Below the pieces are notes generated by a model that made no database searches, was not told the origin of the DNA, and worked only from the letters and a program-made list of their open reading frames with translations. From assembly GCA_000711775.1 (NCBI GenBank), contig ARYC01000581.1, positions 62,001 through 126,000 on the forward strand: a stretch of DNA of 64,000 nucleotides, written 5' to 3'. The DNA is from Oxytricha trifallax. Taxonomy: Eukaryota > Ciliophora > Spirotrichea > Sporadotrichida > Oxytrichidae. The translations under genes were made by a program, and so were the position numbers. Positions 56,201-64,000 of the stretch are shown in pieces. Each line of letters opens with the position of its first letter. Position 1 is the stretch's first letter.

Positions 56201-56549
56201 TTTTATGGTCCCTTCTATTTTCCCTCAGAAGATACCTTGAAAGAATTATGATTAATAAAATGAAAAATAGATGATTATAAGAATACTAATAACGATCAAA
56301 TCAAAACTTATTACAAAAAACAAAAATGAAAATCTAAAAACAGTTTCATTGTCTTACCATTCTCCTTCATATTTATCTCCATTTTTCCATATTTGGGTTC
56401 TTTGACCAGTTCTCTCTGTTACTTTGTGAATTGTGTGTCTTGTCCATTCACCACTCGTACAAGGTTGGACATCTGTAAAAATAAATTTTAGATATCTTTT
56501 TTGTAACTTACATTTTTTGTGAATAAACAGGCTCTTTCTGTTTCAACAT
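47260..56549 (-). CDS. MORN-repeat protein gene split in coding sequence by TBE-C
   Basis: Minus-strand gene. A MORN unit (TRHTIHKVTERTGQ, then IWKNGDKYEGEWQDN) lies at about 56455-56350 after a GTAAGTTAC intron. Next is SEGKQKGPQKLIANQTKN, then LLMSLVRQDSMPKLKTN and SKLNSSGS (about 56225-56093). That frame runs into TBE-C at 56089 and resumes on its other side at 47504. With one copy of the AAT target duplication removed, the reading is GGA TCA TTA GAG AAA CAC AAA, giving SGSLEKHKHSRSLSK. A GTAAGG intron (about 47402-47468) leads to a lysine-rich exon at 47400-47260; both remaining frames there are open. The somatic gene therefore needs exact loss of the 8.6-kb insertion. The start is uncertain: the ATG at 56549 is not in phase with the MORN frame across the apparent intron. 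Its relation to the pieces at 44890-45695 is unknown. Confidence 0.6.
47894..48909 (+). pseudogene. TBE-B transposase, few breaks
   Basis: ATG 47894 gives MRGWGSVYDSEYIDLLYKLR, soon meeting a TGA codon (after RYG). It continues as DNYSDQLKPILNYTSIARLL. The DDE residues are in FIHADETVF (near 48405) and FVYNLSVHKTKDSWK...SPQLNGIELYW (near 48645-48760). The second catalytic aspartate appears as Tyr here (VYN where C has VDN), so the enzyme is probably dead. TGA 48907-48909. Confidence 0.8.
48949..49720 (-). CDS. TBE-B 22-kDa-type ORF
   Basis: ATG 49720, short intron near 49580-49620, then SEDKKAFKTNEIKMIEIPNY and PEISVTNIYDDAMSDPNV. Basic C-terminus, TGA 48949. Highly similar to the copy in A. 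Confidence 0.75.
50193..52049 (+). pseudogene. TBE-B zinc-finger/kinase ORF, interrupted by a MITE
   Basis: MSANLLRRAALLG at 50193. Two C2H2 fingers lie at about 50445-50610 (CKECNKVF...H.RDLH and CEFCEKPYSHTRDLKVH). A kinase domain has HRDLKPQN (about 51205-51228), FYIIDFNRAQ (DFN in place of DFG, near 51255) and a WDIWALAVIIIE helix (about 51373). The 416-bp insertion at 51551 lies after the kinase core. An Asn in the magnesium loop is not fatal in some kinases. Start-proximal frame changes exist near 50240. Confidence 0.8.
51551..51966. mobile_element. 416-bp MITE-like insertion in TBE-B
   Basis: Terminal inverted repeats of at least 34 bp start TTGTAGGAATACATTCGATT at 51551 and end with the inverse at 51966. 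The TA dinucleotide at 51549-51550 and 51967-51968 fits a Tc1/mariner-type target duplication. TBE-A is uninterrupted at the matching point (about 38425). No coding capacity. Confidence 0.92.
54132..54921 (+). CDS. TBE-C 22-kDa-type ORF
   Basis: ATG 54132 (MESFNEQMKRVEAQEMISRF), an intron of about 35 nt near 54231-54266, then FLPTMEVTKISFFKVILCEE and PNYSEILVTNFYDDAM. A lysine-rich tail ends SLFDM, TGA 54919-54921. Conserved among the three TBE copies; function unknown. Confidence 0.8.
54932..55987 (-). CDS. TBE-C 42-kDa transposase, best preserved DDE
   Basis: Catalytic residues all present: D in FIHADEAVF (near 55465), D in ILFVDNLSVHKT (near 55225), E in SPQFNGIEFYW (near 55115), with 34 residues between the second D and the E. 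The N-terminal helix-turn-helix region reads DQLKPVMNYCAIAKLLCKSA. In-frame TGA codons occur near the start (about 55970) and near 55610 (IANIY-x-RNGI), so this copy also cannot give a full protein unless TGA is read through. Confidence 0.8.
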
Positions 56550-58970
56550 CTATAGGTTTTCATTTTTTCATTATTCATTTAATTTTAATTTATCGATCTT
56601 ATTATAAATTGTAAATGCTCATGAAGTTGCTAGAAATCGCTCATTTTCTGTTAAGTTTTGAACTCTTCTATTGAGGCTGGACTATTTCTCATTTCAATAT
56701 CGTTTTAATACTCAACCTTGCTATAGTTGCTGCTCAGACCTATGTTTAGATCAGAGAAGACTTGTTGATGTACGATTTAATCACTGAAGTCTCCGAGGTA
56801 GTTGTCATCGTTAAGAAATTCACCTCCTCTCGCGAGTTCATCATCATCGTCTTCCTCATCCAGGCCTGAATAACTATTGTGATCATCATCCCCACCATCC
56901 ACACTACTGATAAGAAAGTCCTCATTGTCTTTCATCATTTAGAAGTGGTGATGGTGTTGAGGATTATGCAGCTCCATTCTCTCGTTCTAGTTCAACTGTT
57001 ACTACTGAAGTTAAAATAAATAATGTTTCTGCTTTTTCAAATGACTCGCTTTAATTTGATCTTGAAACTTGCAAATCATTTTGTCTATGATCTGCTTGAC
57101 TGAAGAGTTAGAATCTATTGATTTCTGCTGACCCCTCCTAATTAAGCAATTGAACCTGTTCTTTATCTGATTCTCAGTTCTGTGATTTAATGTAAAATTT
57201 ACAACAAATAAATTCAGGTAGTTAGAAATCTCAGCCCACTTATTGCCCAGCAGTTTCTACTTCTCCAGTAATACTAAATCTTCTTAAACTGTCCATTTAC
57301 CCTTATTTATTTAAGGGTTAAGGGTATTGTTCCATCTCTCCCTACATTACTTTCCATTTCTTTAACTGCCCACTATGACATTTAAAAATCCTAAACATCA
57401 TTTATTTAATTATTCTGCCATTTTTTATTTGAAAGATTATAATTTTATTATAAGAGCATTTATTTCATGTTTTAATATATGTAATAATAGCATATTGCTT
57501 TTTATTGTTATTTATGAAATTTATTTATAATAATTATAGATTATTGCATGTAATTTTAGACTTAGAAAATATGATTATTTTCTAGCTACTTATATTTTTG
57601 GTCCTAATAATTCATTTAAATGCTCATTTGTTTATATAGTTTCGATTCAATTCCAGTTTGAACTTACTATATCGTTTTACTAAATGATTGCTAGTGAACT
57701 AAGTGAACACAGAAAATAAAATTTTGATGTTCATTAATTAATCTAACATTTTTTAATTCTTGAACTTAATCATCCAAAAGTTAATTAATTTATATTATTT
57801 AGGTATAAAGCATCTGGAGTTTTATATTTAGTGCTTCGGCTATCTTGCTCCATTCCTTTGCACCTTCGTGCTCAACAATCTAAAGCAGTGCCTGATCTTA
57901 CCGCTTTGTCCATTAAGACTTATTTCCACCTAGTTTCTAAATAAAGAGCCATCTCTTAAAACACTTATTGCAAACAACCATAGTTTAGTATTTATAAAAT
58001 TTGATCTATTATTAAATTAGTAAGTTAATTGTTAGGTGAGGTACCAATCTCACTTCGGACTTTCTAATAGAGCTTTCTATTACACTAAGGCTTACTGAGG
58101 GCAAGTAGGGGGAAGCTGGACGCAACTCATTAGGGACCAGTTGAGTGATGTTCAGTCTGCCAGCTATCACTCCTCAAGTGGTGCTTGGGTCCTAAGATTT
58201 CCCTGCATTAGATGAACTTTCTGGCTTGAGTTCATTTTCTAAGGTAATAAGTAGCTGGATGAAAGTACGCTTTGCCTTCAAAAGTGAGAGGATTATAACC
58301 ATTTAAGCCAACGATAAGGATTTTTCTCCCCCAATGGGTTTGGGTGCTGAAGCTCCCACAGCAAAAGGACAGGAATTACGTTTTCCAGTAGCGGTGAGAA
58401 CAGTAAGATTTTTCCACCACTACTCCTGAACTAGTGGATCTCTTAAGCTTTGTTTTTCAGTTTATCTCTGTCTAACATCTTTAACAGGGGTGAAGCAAGG
58501 TGTTAGCGTAGATTGGTTATTTTAGTGTTTTTTGACTTCATGTCTGCCATGTCACGTATTGCCACATCAACTCCACTCAGATACATCTACGTCACGACTA
58601 AAATTGATGGTTTGATTTTAGTATTAAGCTGTGATATATAAAAATATATATGATTTTAAATCATTTTCTATATATAAAATTTGATCTATTCTTATAATTT
58701 ACAGCAATAATCTTATCTCTTGTAGGGATAAATTCTGCGACGTTACCCCAGTCACTCTCTGTAAATTCTTCAATTGAAATGTTTTTCTAAAGAGCATAGG
58801 TAAAGATACTCCATTAAAGCAAGTGTGTCTCATCATCACGCCAAGACGATGAGTTCTTCTTCTGTGAGCTCACTCCTCCACTACCACTTCCGTGAGAAGA
58901 CTTAAGATTTTCTTAGTTCTATTGTCTGCTTTCTTATATACAAATAAAAATCTTATAATAAATCATTGAT
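56543..58970 (-). CDS. R1R2R3-type MYB transcription factor
   Basis: Three MYB/SANT repeats in order. R1: SSSWRDDETHLLQWSIFTYA...DWGNVAEFIPTRDKI (about 58830-58705). R2: SQWTKRQDQALLQIVEHEGA then WSKIAEALN and, after an IES, GKQCRERWNNTLNP (to about 57305). R3: INKGKWTVQEDLVLLEKQKL...WAEISNYL, a 23-nt-scale intron, RTENQIKNRFNCL (to about 57130). The C-terminal part is Q/H-rich and acidic, stop TGA 56543. The start is probably ATG near 58966 but an intron makes it uncertain. R1 and R2 join through an intron (donor near 58693) that contains a 680-bp IES. GKQCRERW and ENQIKNRF are the diagnostic recognition helices. It should bind AAC[G/T]G-type DNA in the nucleus. Confidence 0.88.
57380..57825 (-). 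other. 446-bp IES inside MYB R2, pointer TAAAT
   Basis: ATTTA (plus strand) at 57380-57384 and 57826-57830 in the same phase. Joining gives IAEALN-VIVGSQRNGKQC with the normal spacing of a MYB repeat. The interior is AT-rich and non-coding. Confidence 0.8.
57993..58672 (-). other. 680-bp IES in a MYB intron, 18-bp flanking repeat
   Basis: TATAAAATTTGATCTATT occurs exactly at 57993-58010 and 58673-58690, with different bases outside. Both copies fall in the intron between R1 and R2. Most of the interior is markedly less AT-rich than any other IES here. Confidence 0.75.
58020..58620. ncRNA. GC-richer, stem-loop-rich segment; candidate structured RNA or element
   Basis: About 600 bp with base composition unlike its surroundings and several local stems: GTGAG/CTCAC near 58035-58053, TAATAGA with inverse near 58067-58084, GAGTGAT/ATCACTC near 58144-58173, ATGAACT/AGTTCAT near 58213-58236. 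I do not match it to tRNA, SRP, RNase P or spliceosomal RNA motifs. The minus strand has one frame of about 100 codons without TGA (about 58540-58270), with no recognised domain. It might be an RNA gene, an unknown mobile element or a nested gene. Confidence 0.35.
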
Positions 58971-58999
58971 TATTTGAGTTAAAAAACTAATTATATTTT

Positions 59000-59460
59000 C
59001 AGAATATTGGCTAAGTTAAATTAACTAAATCATTCAAATTTATATTTTCACTTTAAGGTAAAAGAAGCTTACCTATGATGTCCCAGAAAAGTACTCATAA
59101 GTTTATATGTCAATTAATTTTATCTTGAAAGCCTACTTGGTTTATTACTTGAACTTTATACTTGTATATTCAATTATTTAAAAGGCAATTTCTTATTTTC
59201 ACTGAATATATAAGAATTCTTTTCTAAGCTCTTAACTAAACAATTAAGAAAAACAATTACTTTTATTTTCAAAATTCACATATAATCACTTTGATTTTTA
59301 AAATATATATATTTAGTAATTCTTAATAAAACCGATATTTATAAACCTGAATCTTTTTGAAACTCAAATTATGAACATTAAATTTCACTCTAATAAAAAT
59401 TAAAAAAGCTGAAAAAAAATAATTCAAATACTTTTATTTGACTGTGGGTTTTATAACCTG
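59000..59460. other. AT-rich spacer
   Basis: No gene or repeat recognised upstream of the MYB gene. Confidence 0.4.
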
Positions 59461-59489
59461 ATGTGAATGATAAACATTTTAATTTCTAT

Positions 59490-60600
59490 AAATTAACTTT
59501 CTTAGAGCAACTTACTGTAAATTTGATTAGCATCATAATCATTAAGGAGCGCATCCCCAAATATGTTATAATCCTTATCTTAGAATCTGAATGCCACAAC
59601 TTCTTTATCAGTGATATTTCCACCTGTTCCTGTACTGCCCTGACTCGTGTTATGCTATTTGTTACTGCCATAATTTAAGTTGTTTAGTTAATTTGTTGTA
59701 GAAGCAGAGCTCTCATATTACGGGCCAGCTCCCTATACATTATAGTAAGTATCCTCTGGTTGTATCTAGGTATGAGGTTACTATGATTGTTAATCTAAAA
59801 ATAAATCAGTCAAAATACTATTGCAAAGCTTAGTTCTGATAAAACGCTATTGCCGATGGAGGGTTACCTGGGTAGAACGGTAAATTGGGGTATTACTATT
59901 AAGTATGTTAGTTGTAGTACTGCTGTTATTGTTAATTTTACAATGATTATGGCATATGTTACAATGGTTACTACTGTTAATGGGATGGGTAACCAACTGC
60001 TACCCCTATTTGATTGTTTTATCCAGAATTACCTGAAAACACATTAGGAGGTGGAGACTTTTGATTTTGTGGAGGTTGTAATAAAATATTTTGCAGGGGC
60101 TGCTAATTGTTTTAAAAATGATTTTAATGTTGTGATGGAAAGGCGGTACTCTGACTATTTTATTAAAATTGTTTTACTTATGACTCTGCTCCAATCGAAT
60201 GATTTTATTGATAAGCGGGATATCCAGCTGCCCCACTATTATTATTAGAATATTATATTCCTTAACTCTATGGATATATTTTATAATTAAAAAATCTGAT
60301 AAGATTTTGCTGATATGAAATCATTAAATTTAATATGGAAGCGTATTACCGTAATAACCAAAATCTCTCTATGGAAATTAGTTTGGATTATGGGGTTACT
60401 GAATTTATTAATAATTTTAAGGGTTAACTTACTAGCTAATTACAACCCCATTATTATATGTATTAGGAATTATAAGTTACTATGAATTTTATTAAAAATT
60501 ATTGTGAGCTTAGCCATTTTGTGAAGATGAACAATATTACTACTAAACCCAATTTGAAATTGAAGATATATGCTGTTAAGAACAATTAAAATAATTAAAA
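59490..60600 (-). CDS. P/Q/Y-rich low-complexity protein
   Basis: Minus-strand frames: GIQYSNNNSGAAGYPAYQQN (about 60260-60200), QPLQNILLQPPQNQKSPPPN (about 60105-60045), a long run of Q/Y/P/N through about 59850. After a short gap comes QPEDTYYNVQGAGPQYES (about 59765-59710), then a more ordered end, TDKEVVAFRFQDKDYNIFGD (about 59605-59550). The composition is that of a prion-like/RNA-granule or coat-type protein; no domain is recognised. AT-rich breaks near 59800-59830 and 60270-60580 are introns or IESs. The 5' end is not found and may be the similar pieces at 62330-62600. Confidence 0.5.
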
Positions 60601-60604
60601 TTAT

Positions 60605-62320
60605 TGTATTTAATTAACCTTACTTCCAAAACTAACTCATTTAATTGGCTTAAAAACCAAATTTAAAATTAAATTTACACAAAAATAAGTTAGTATTTAC
60701 TGTTTTTTTACTTTTAAAAGATGAATGGGATTTTACAGTTATTATTAATGATTTATTTCAGGATTATTGTGCTGCATCTAGCTATTTATTTAAGGTCCTC
60801 TATTAATAAAAATATTTAAATTTTTAACTTAAATGTATGCAAATAAGACCTGTTTTACCTAAAATTATATAGAATCATTTAAAAATAAAAATGTACAATA
60901 TTATACATTTACTGCTATGGATTGAAATTTAAATGAGTTTATCTGTTAATTTGAGTATTGGGCACTCCTTGATTAGTGAGAGAAAGTTTACTATTTTATT
61001 TAAAAAACATTTTAAATTAATTTCAAAAAATTTATGGCAATTTTTTTAAATTATTAATCGTGATTAATTCATTTTAATTAATAAAGAAAATACAACTCTC
61101 GCCAAATTCATATAATACCAAATCTATGAATGCTAATTATACAGATATTGAGTTATGCTTCAACGTTAGAATTAATTAAGGAATTTATATACTCTTTTAA
61201 TTAAGAATTTTGAGAATGCTCCTGAATTTATTTACTCATTGTTGGCTTTTGCTTTGGAAGTAATAAACTATTCTTGTAATCTAATCTTAATTAATTATAC
61301 ATTTTTTAAAAATATTTTGTTCAAACATAGGACGCTAGTATCTAGAAGGTTACAATCTAGGACTCAGTTGAACATTTTAACTTTATATATTTTACTAAGG
61401 TTAAAATTCAAAAGGTGGTATCTACATAAAAAGTTAATATCAAAAATTTATCTTTTTTAAATATCTTAAGTAATATAAGCTATACTCCATAGATTTTATT
61501 TAGTAGCAAAAATATAAAAATAGCTTTGCTTATTTTGGAAGTGAGAAGGAGTGCCACAAAGTCATATTTCAAAACTTACTTGGTTTTGCGTATTATTCTA
61601 ATATCATAGGAATGCATATAATTAGGAATTTCAATGTAATATAATTCAATAAAATTGATAGAAGTTAAATTGTTCGAAATTTCATATTCCTGAGATTATT
61701 ATTCATAATTCAATAATAAAATTATAAATTATATTTATTGAGGTGTATTCCTTACAGGCATGTTGTTTCTTAATTTAATTCAAAAATATTATGTAATAAA
61801 TAAACTTTTAAATAAATAAATGTTACGATCTTAATAACTAAAAAAGTACCCTAAATGTAAAGTCATGATAATAAATAATTAATATTTGGGTAAACAATAA
61901 TTAAAAGTTTGAATTACTTTATCTTCAAATTTATTAACTTAATGACAATTTCTAATTATTTTTAATTTCTTTAGTTCCATTTATTTCTTGCAATAGTACG
62001 CTTATTATTAGGTCGCTTAACCTGTCTAAATATTAAATTGCTGCATATTATTGTTAAAACAAAAGTTTTATTAAAATTAGGGAATAATTTCTTTAAATTA
62101 TATTAAACATTCACAATATTTTTATAATTAATTTAATTTATTCAACTTTTCCATTCAAAATTTAGAACATTTAATATTTTTTTAAGTTTCTCACATATTT
62201 AATGACGAGCTGATAAAATATTTTAGTTTTAATTAATATTGAAATAAGATTTGAATGCAATAATTATTACAATAAACTAAAAATAAATGATGAATTAACT
62301 AATGCAGTCAAACTAACCAG
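60605..62320. other. AT-rich region, no gene recognised
   Basis: About 1.7 kb of AT-rich DNA. Open frames here (for example plus 61239-61460) have no protein-like composition. Probably IES or intergenic DNA. Confidence 0.4.
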
Positions 62321-62329
62321 TATACAATA

Positions 62330-62610
62330 ATTTCACTCAGTCGAGAGGTGGCTAGAGATATCCACCGTAGTAGTTTTAATAATAGCCGTAGTAAAATCTC
62401 AGATATTAATAATAGTAGTATCAACCCTAGACAATAAATTTAGATAATTTATAGGGGTAATTTGCAAATATCGGTTAATTAGGTTAAAATGTGAACATGG
62501 GGGGAGGGTATGGAACAGAATAGTATGTGAATTATTAGTAACCGCTATTGCCACAATAAAATGTGGGTTTTTAGTAAAGATCTGTGAATATATAAAACCC
62601 TCTAAATATG
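62330..62610 (-). CDS. Y/P-rich coding piece
   Basis: Minus strand: NSGYQQFTYYSVPYPPPMFT then FQPNQPIFANYP (about 62555-62440), and in another frame RFYYGYYQNYYGGYLQPP (about 62400-62350). The frame change suggests an intron or IES near 62410-62440. Same strand and composition as the gene at 59490-60600, so possibly its upstream MDS. Confidence 0.4.
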
Positions 62611-62706
62611 AGCATGGACTAAGCTTATTAAAATCACAATTACGAAAAATCATGCCATATAAAAATATGTCAATAGGAATTGAATAAGATGTGTTTGCTA
62701 TGCCTT

Positions 62707-62856
62707 AACTCTTTGAAGTTTTGAGAATTTTAAAATACTAATACATTCATTTTAAAGAGTATTTCTCATTATTATAGTACTCAAATAGAGACAACCTTAT
62801 AAATTGTTGTCTCTATATTTGTTATAGATTGCCTCTCGACAAAGCTTCAAAGAATT
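62707..62856. repeat. Nested palindrome, MITE-like
   Basis: The outer arms (TCTTTGAAG... at 62707-62728 and its inverse at 62838-62856) enclose an inner near-perfect hairpin, CAAATAGAGACAAC at 62782-62795 with the inverse at 62806-62821. Total about 150 bp, no coding. Confidence 0.7.
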
Positions 62857-62869
62857 AGAGATAATAACA

Positions 62870-63480
62870 TTTATAAATTTTTTATTAAATTTTATGGATA
62901 ATCACAAATAATCCATCTGATTTAGTATAACATTCTTTATTTTAAATTTAACTATTTTAAATTAATTACATTTTTTTATGCACAATAAAAGGGCAATAAA
63001 AATCATATAGATTTATAAATTATTCCTTAGGGGATTTTATTATTATATTCAATAAAATTATAAATCTTACATTCTAATAAACAAATTATCAAAATCATGC
63101 TAAGATACTATCACATAGTTATATAATATTCATTGTGCGAAAATTTTGATAATCTCAATTGTGATCCAAAATTTTATATAAATATTGTCTCTCTTTCATA
63201 TTTCTGAAAACTGTTTAAACTTATTATAATAATAACTACTGCTAAGTAAATAACTAATTTACTTATCAAAATTTTGTATGATTTGTATACTTATAGAATA
63301 TTTAACAAGATAACGGCATGAATAGTCGTATTCCATCCTCCTACTCATAAATTAGACAATCAAATAATGCACTTATTTAAAGAAATCACAAAAATCATGC
63401 AATAATATTATTTAATAATCTCAAATTAATGTTTAAAATTCACTATTAAAACTATATCAAACCATCCTTTATTCGTGATG
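62870..63480. other. AT-rich spacer
   Basis: No gene or repeat recognised. Confidence 0.4.
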
Positions 63481-63484
63481 CATC

Positions 63485-64000
63485 AGGGTGGTATGGTGTG
63501 GCATTTTTTGGAGTGGCAGTCTTAAATTAAAGAAATTCCGATAAAAAACCAACTCTTTTTCTCAGATGTCTTCATCCTTGATCTAGTTGTGATTAGTAAT
63601 TAGTAAAATCATAGAGGAAGGGTACTTCATCGCAGCGAGAGAAGTGATAAAAACTATTACGATCCCTCCATTGCTGTTAATATAATCTCTCTATTTTTTA
63701 TGGTATTTTTATTACCCCTACCCCCTACCTGGTTTGGGAGTAAAATTTCACATTGATGGTAAAATAATGCAAATCATTCTTTCGTCTAATAGCATTCCCT
63801 GCCTCCCCCAATTGATGAAGCAATGCTGGCTTAGGAACTTAAAGGGGTTGTTGATTAATAGAATCATGCAATAATAACAATGATAAATAAGATACAAGAC
63901 GAGAAAGAATATAAAATGAAGTAGAAAAACATGCAATTAATGAAAAGAATTAAAAAGTTAGAACGTAAAAAGCGTGCTATGAATGGTGAAATTGTAAGTG
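63485..64000 (+). CDS. Partial plus-strand gene with coiled coil, runs off the window
   Basis: A first piece reads ASGWYGVAFFGVAVLNQ (about 63482-63535), possibly a hydrophobic segment. At about 63870-63990 a strongly charged helix reads NKIQDEKEYKMKQKNMQLMK then RIKKLERKKRAMNGEI and ends at a GTAAGTG donor on the window edge. The two pieces may be separate genes. No family recognised. Confidence 0.4.

Noticed and set aside
60050-60250. Plus-strand ORFs of 65 codons at 59850-60248
   Set aside because: They are antisense to P/Q/Y-rich codons on the minus strand, where TAA/TAG read as glutamine.

Overview
The window reads as germline (micronuclear) DNA of a spirotrich ciliate, most like Oxytricha or Stylonychia. 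TAA and TAG are read as glutamine and TGA is the only stop. Introns are short (about 33-130 nt, GT...AG) and spacers are very AT-rich. Three Tc1/IS630-type elements end in C4A4 telomere-like repeats with ANT target duplications, as in the TBE family. Decisively, many genes are cut by internally eliminated sequences (IESs) flanked by short direct repeats (pointers), and joining at the pointer restores the reading frame. Gene models were read by eye from conserved protein motifs; exon edges are firm only where a junction is stated.

Layout: 0.5-7.5 kb, minus-strand tuberin/RapGAP-like gene. 7.9-14.2 kb, minus-strand Q-rich protein, STE24 CAAX protease and importin. 14.3 kb, a lone MORN segment, then a small coiled-coil gene divergent from a kinesin-2 gene (15.5-22.0 kb). 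The kinesin gene is split by a 2.95-kb IES holding a complete YTH-domain gene on the opposite strand. 22.5-27.3 kb, a multi-pass membrane protein and a TLC-domain protein. 27.8-29.1 kb, METTL16. 29.3-39.0 kb, two Q/N-rich minus-strand genes, the second interrupted by TBE-A. 40.7-44.7 kb, ubiquitin E2, RING/TRAF-like gene and eIF1A. 45-47 kb, inverted-repeat elements. 47.3-58.9 kb, a MORN gene split by TBE-C (which itself contains TBE-B, which contains a MITE-like element) and an R1R2R3-MYB gene with two resolved IESs, one GC-rich and structured. 59.5-62.7 kb, P/Q/Y-rich coding pieces; at the right edge the start of a coiled-coil gene.

Most host genes are housekeeping: kinesin transport, m6A writing (METTL16) and reading (YTH), prenyl-protein processing, nuclear import, translation initiation and ubiquitination. 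They would become separate gene-sized chromosomes in the somatic nucleus after IES and TBE removal. The strongest observations are the whole gene nested in another gene's IES, TBE insertions exactly in coding sequence or on a pointer, and an unusually GC-rich structured IES within a MYB intron.
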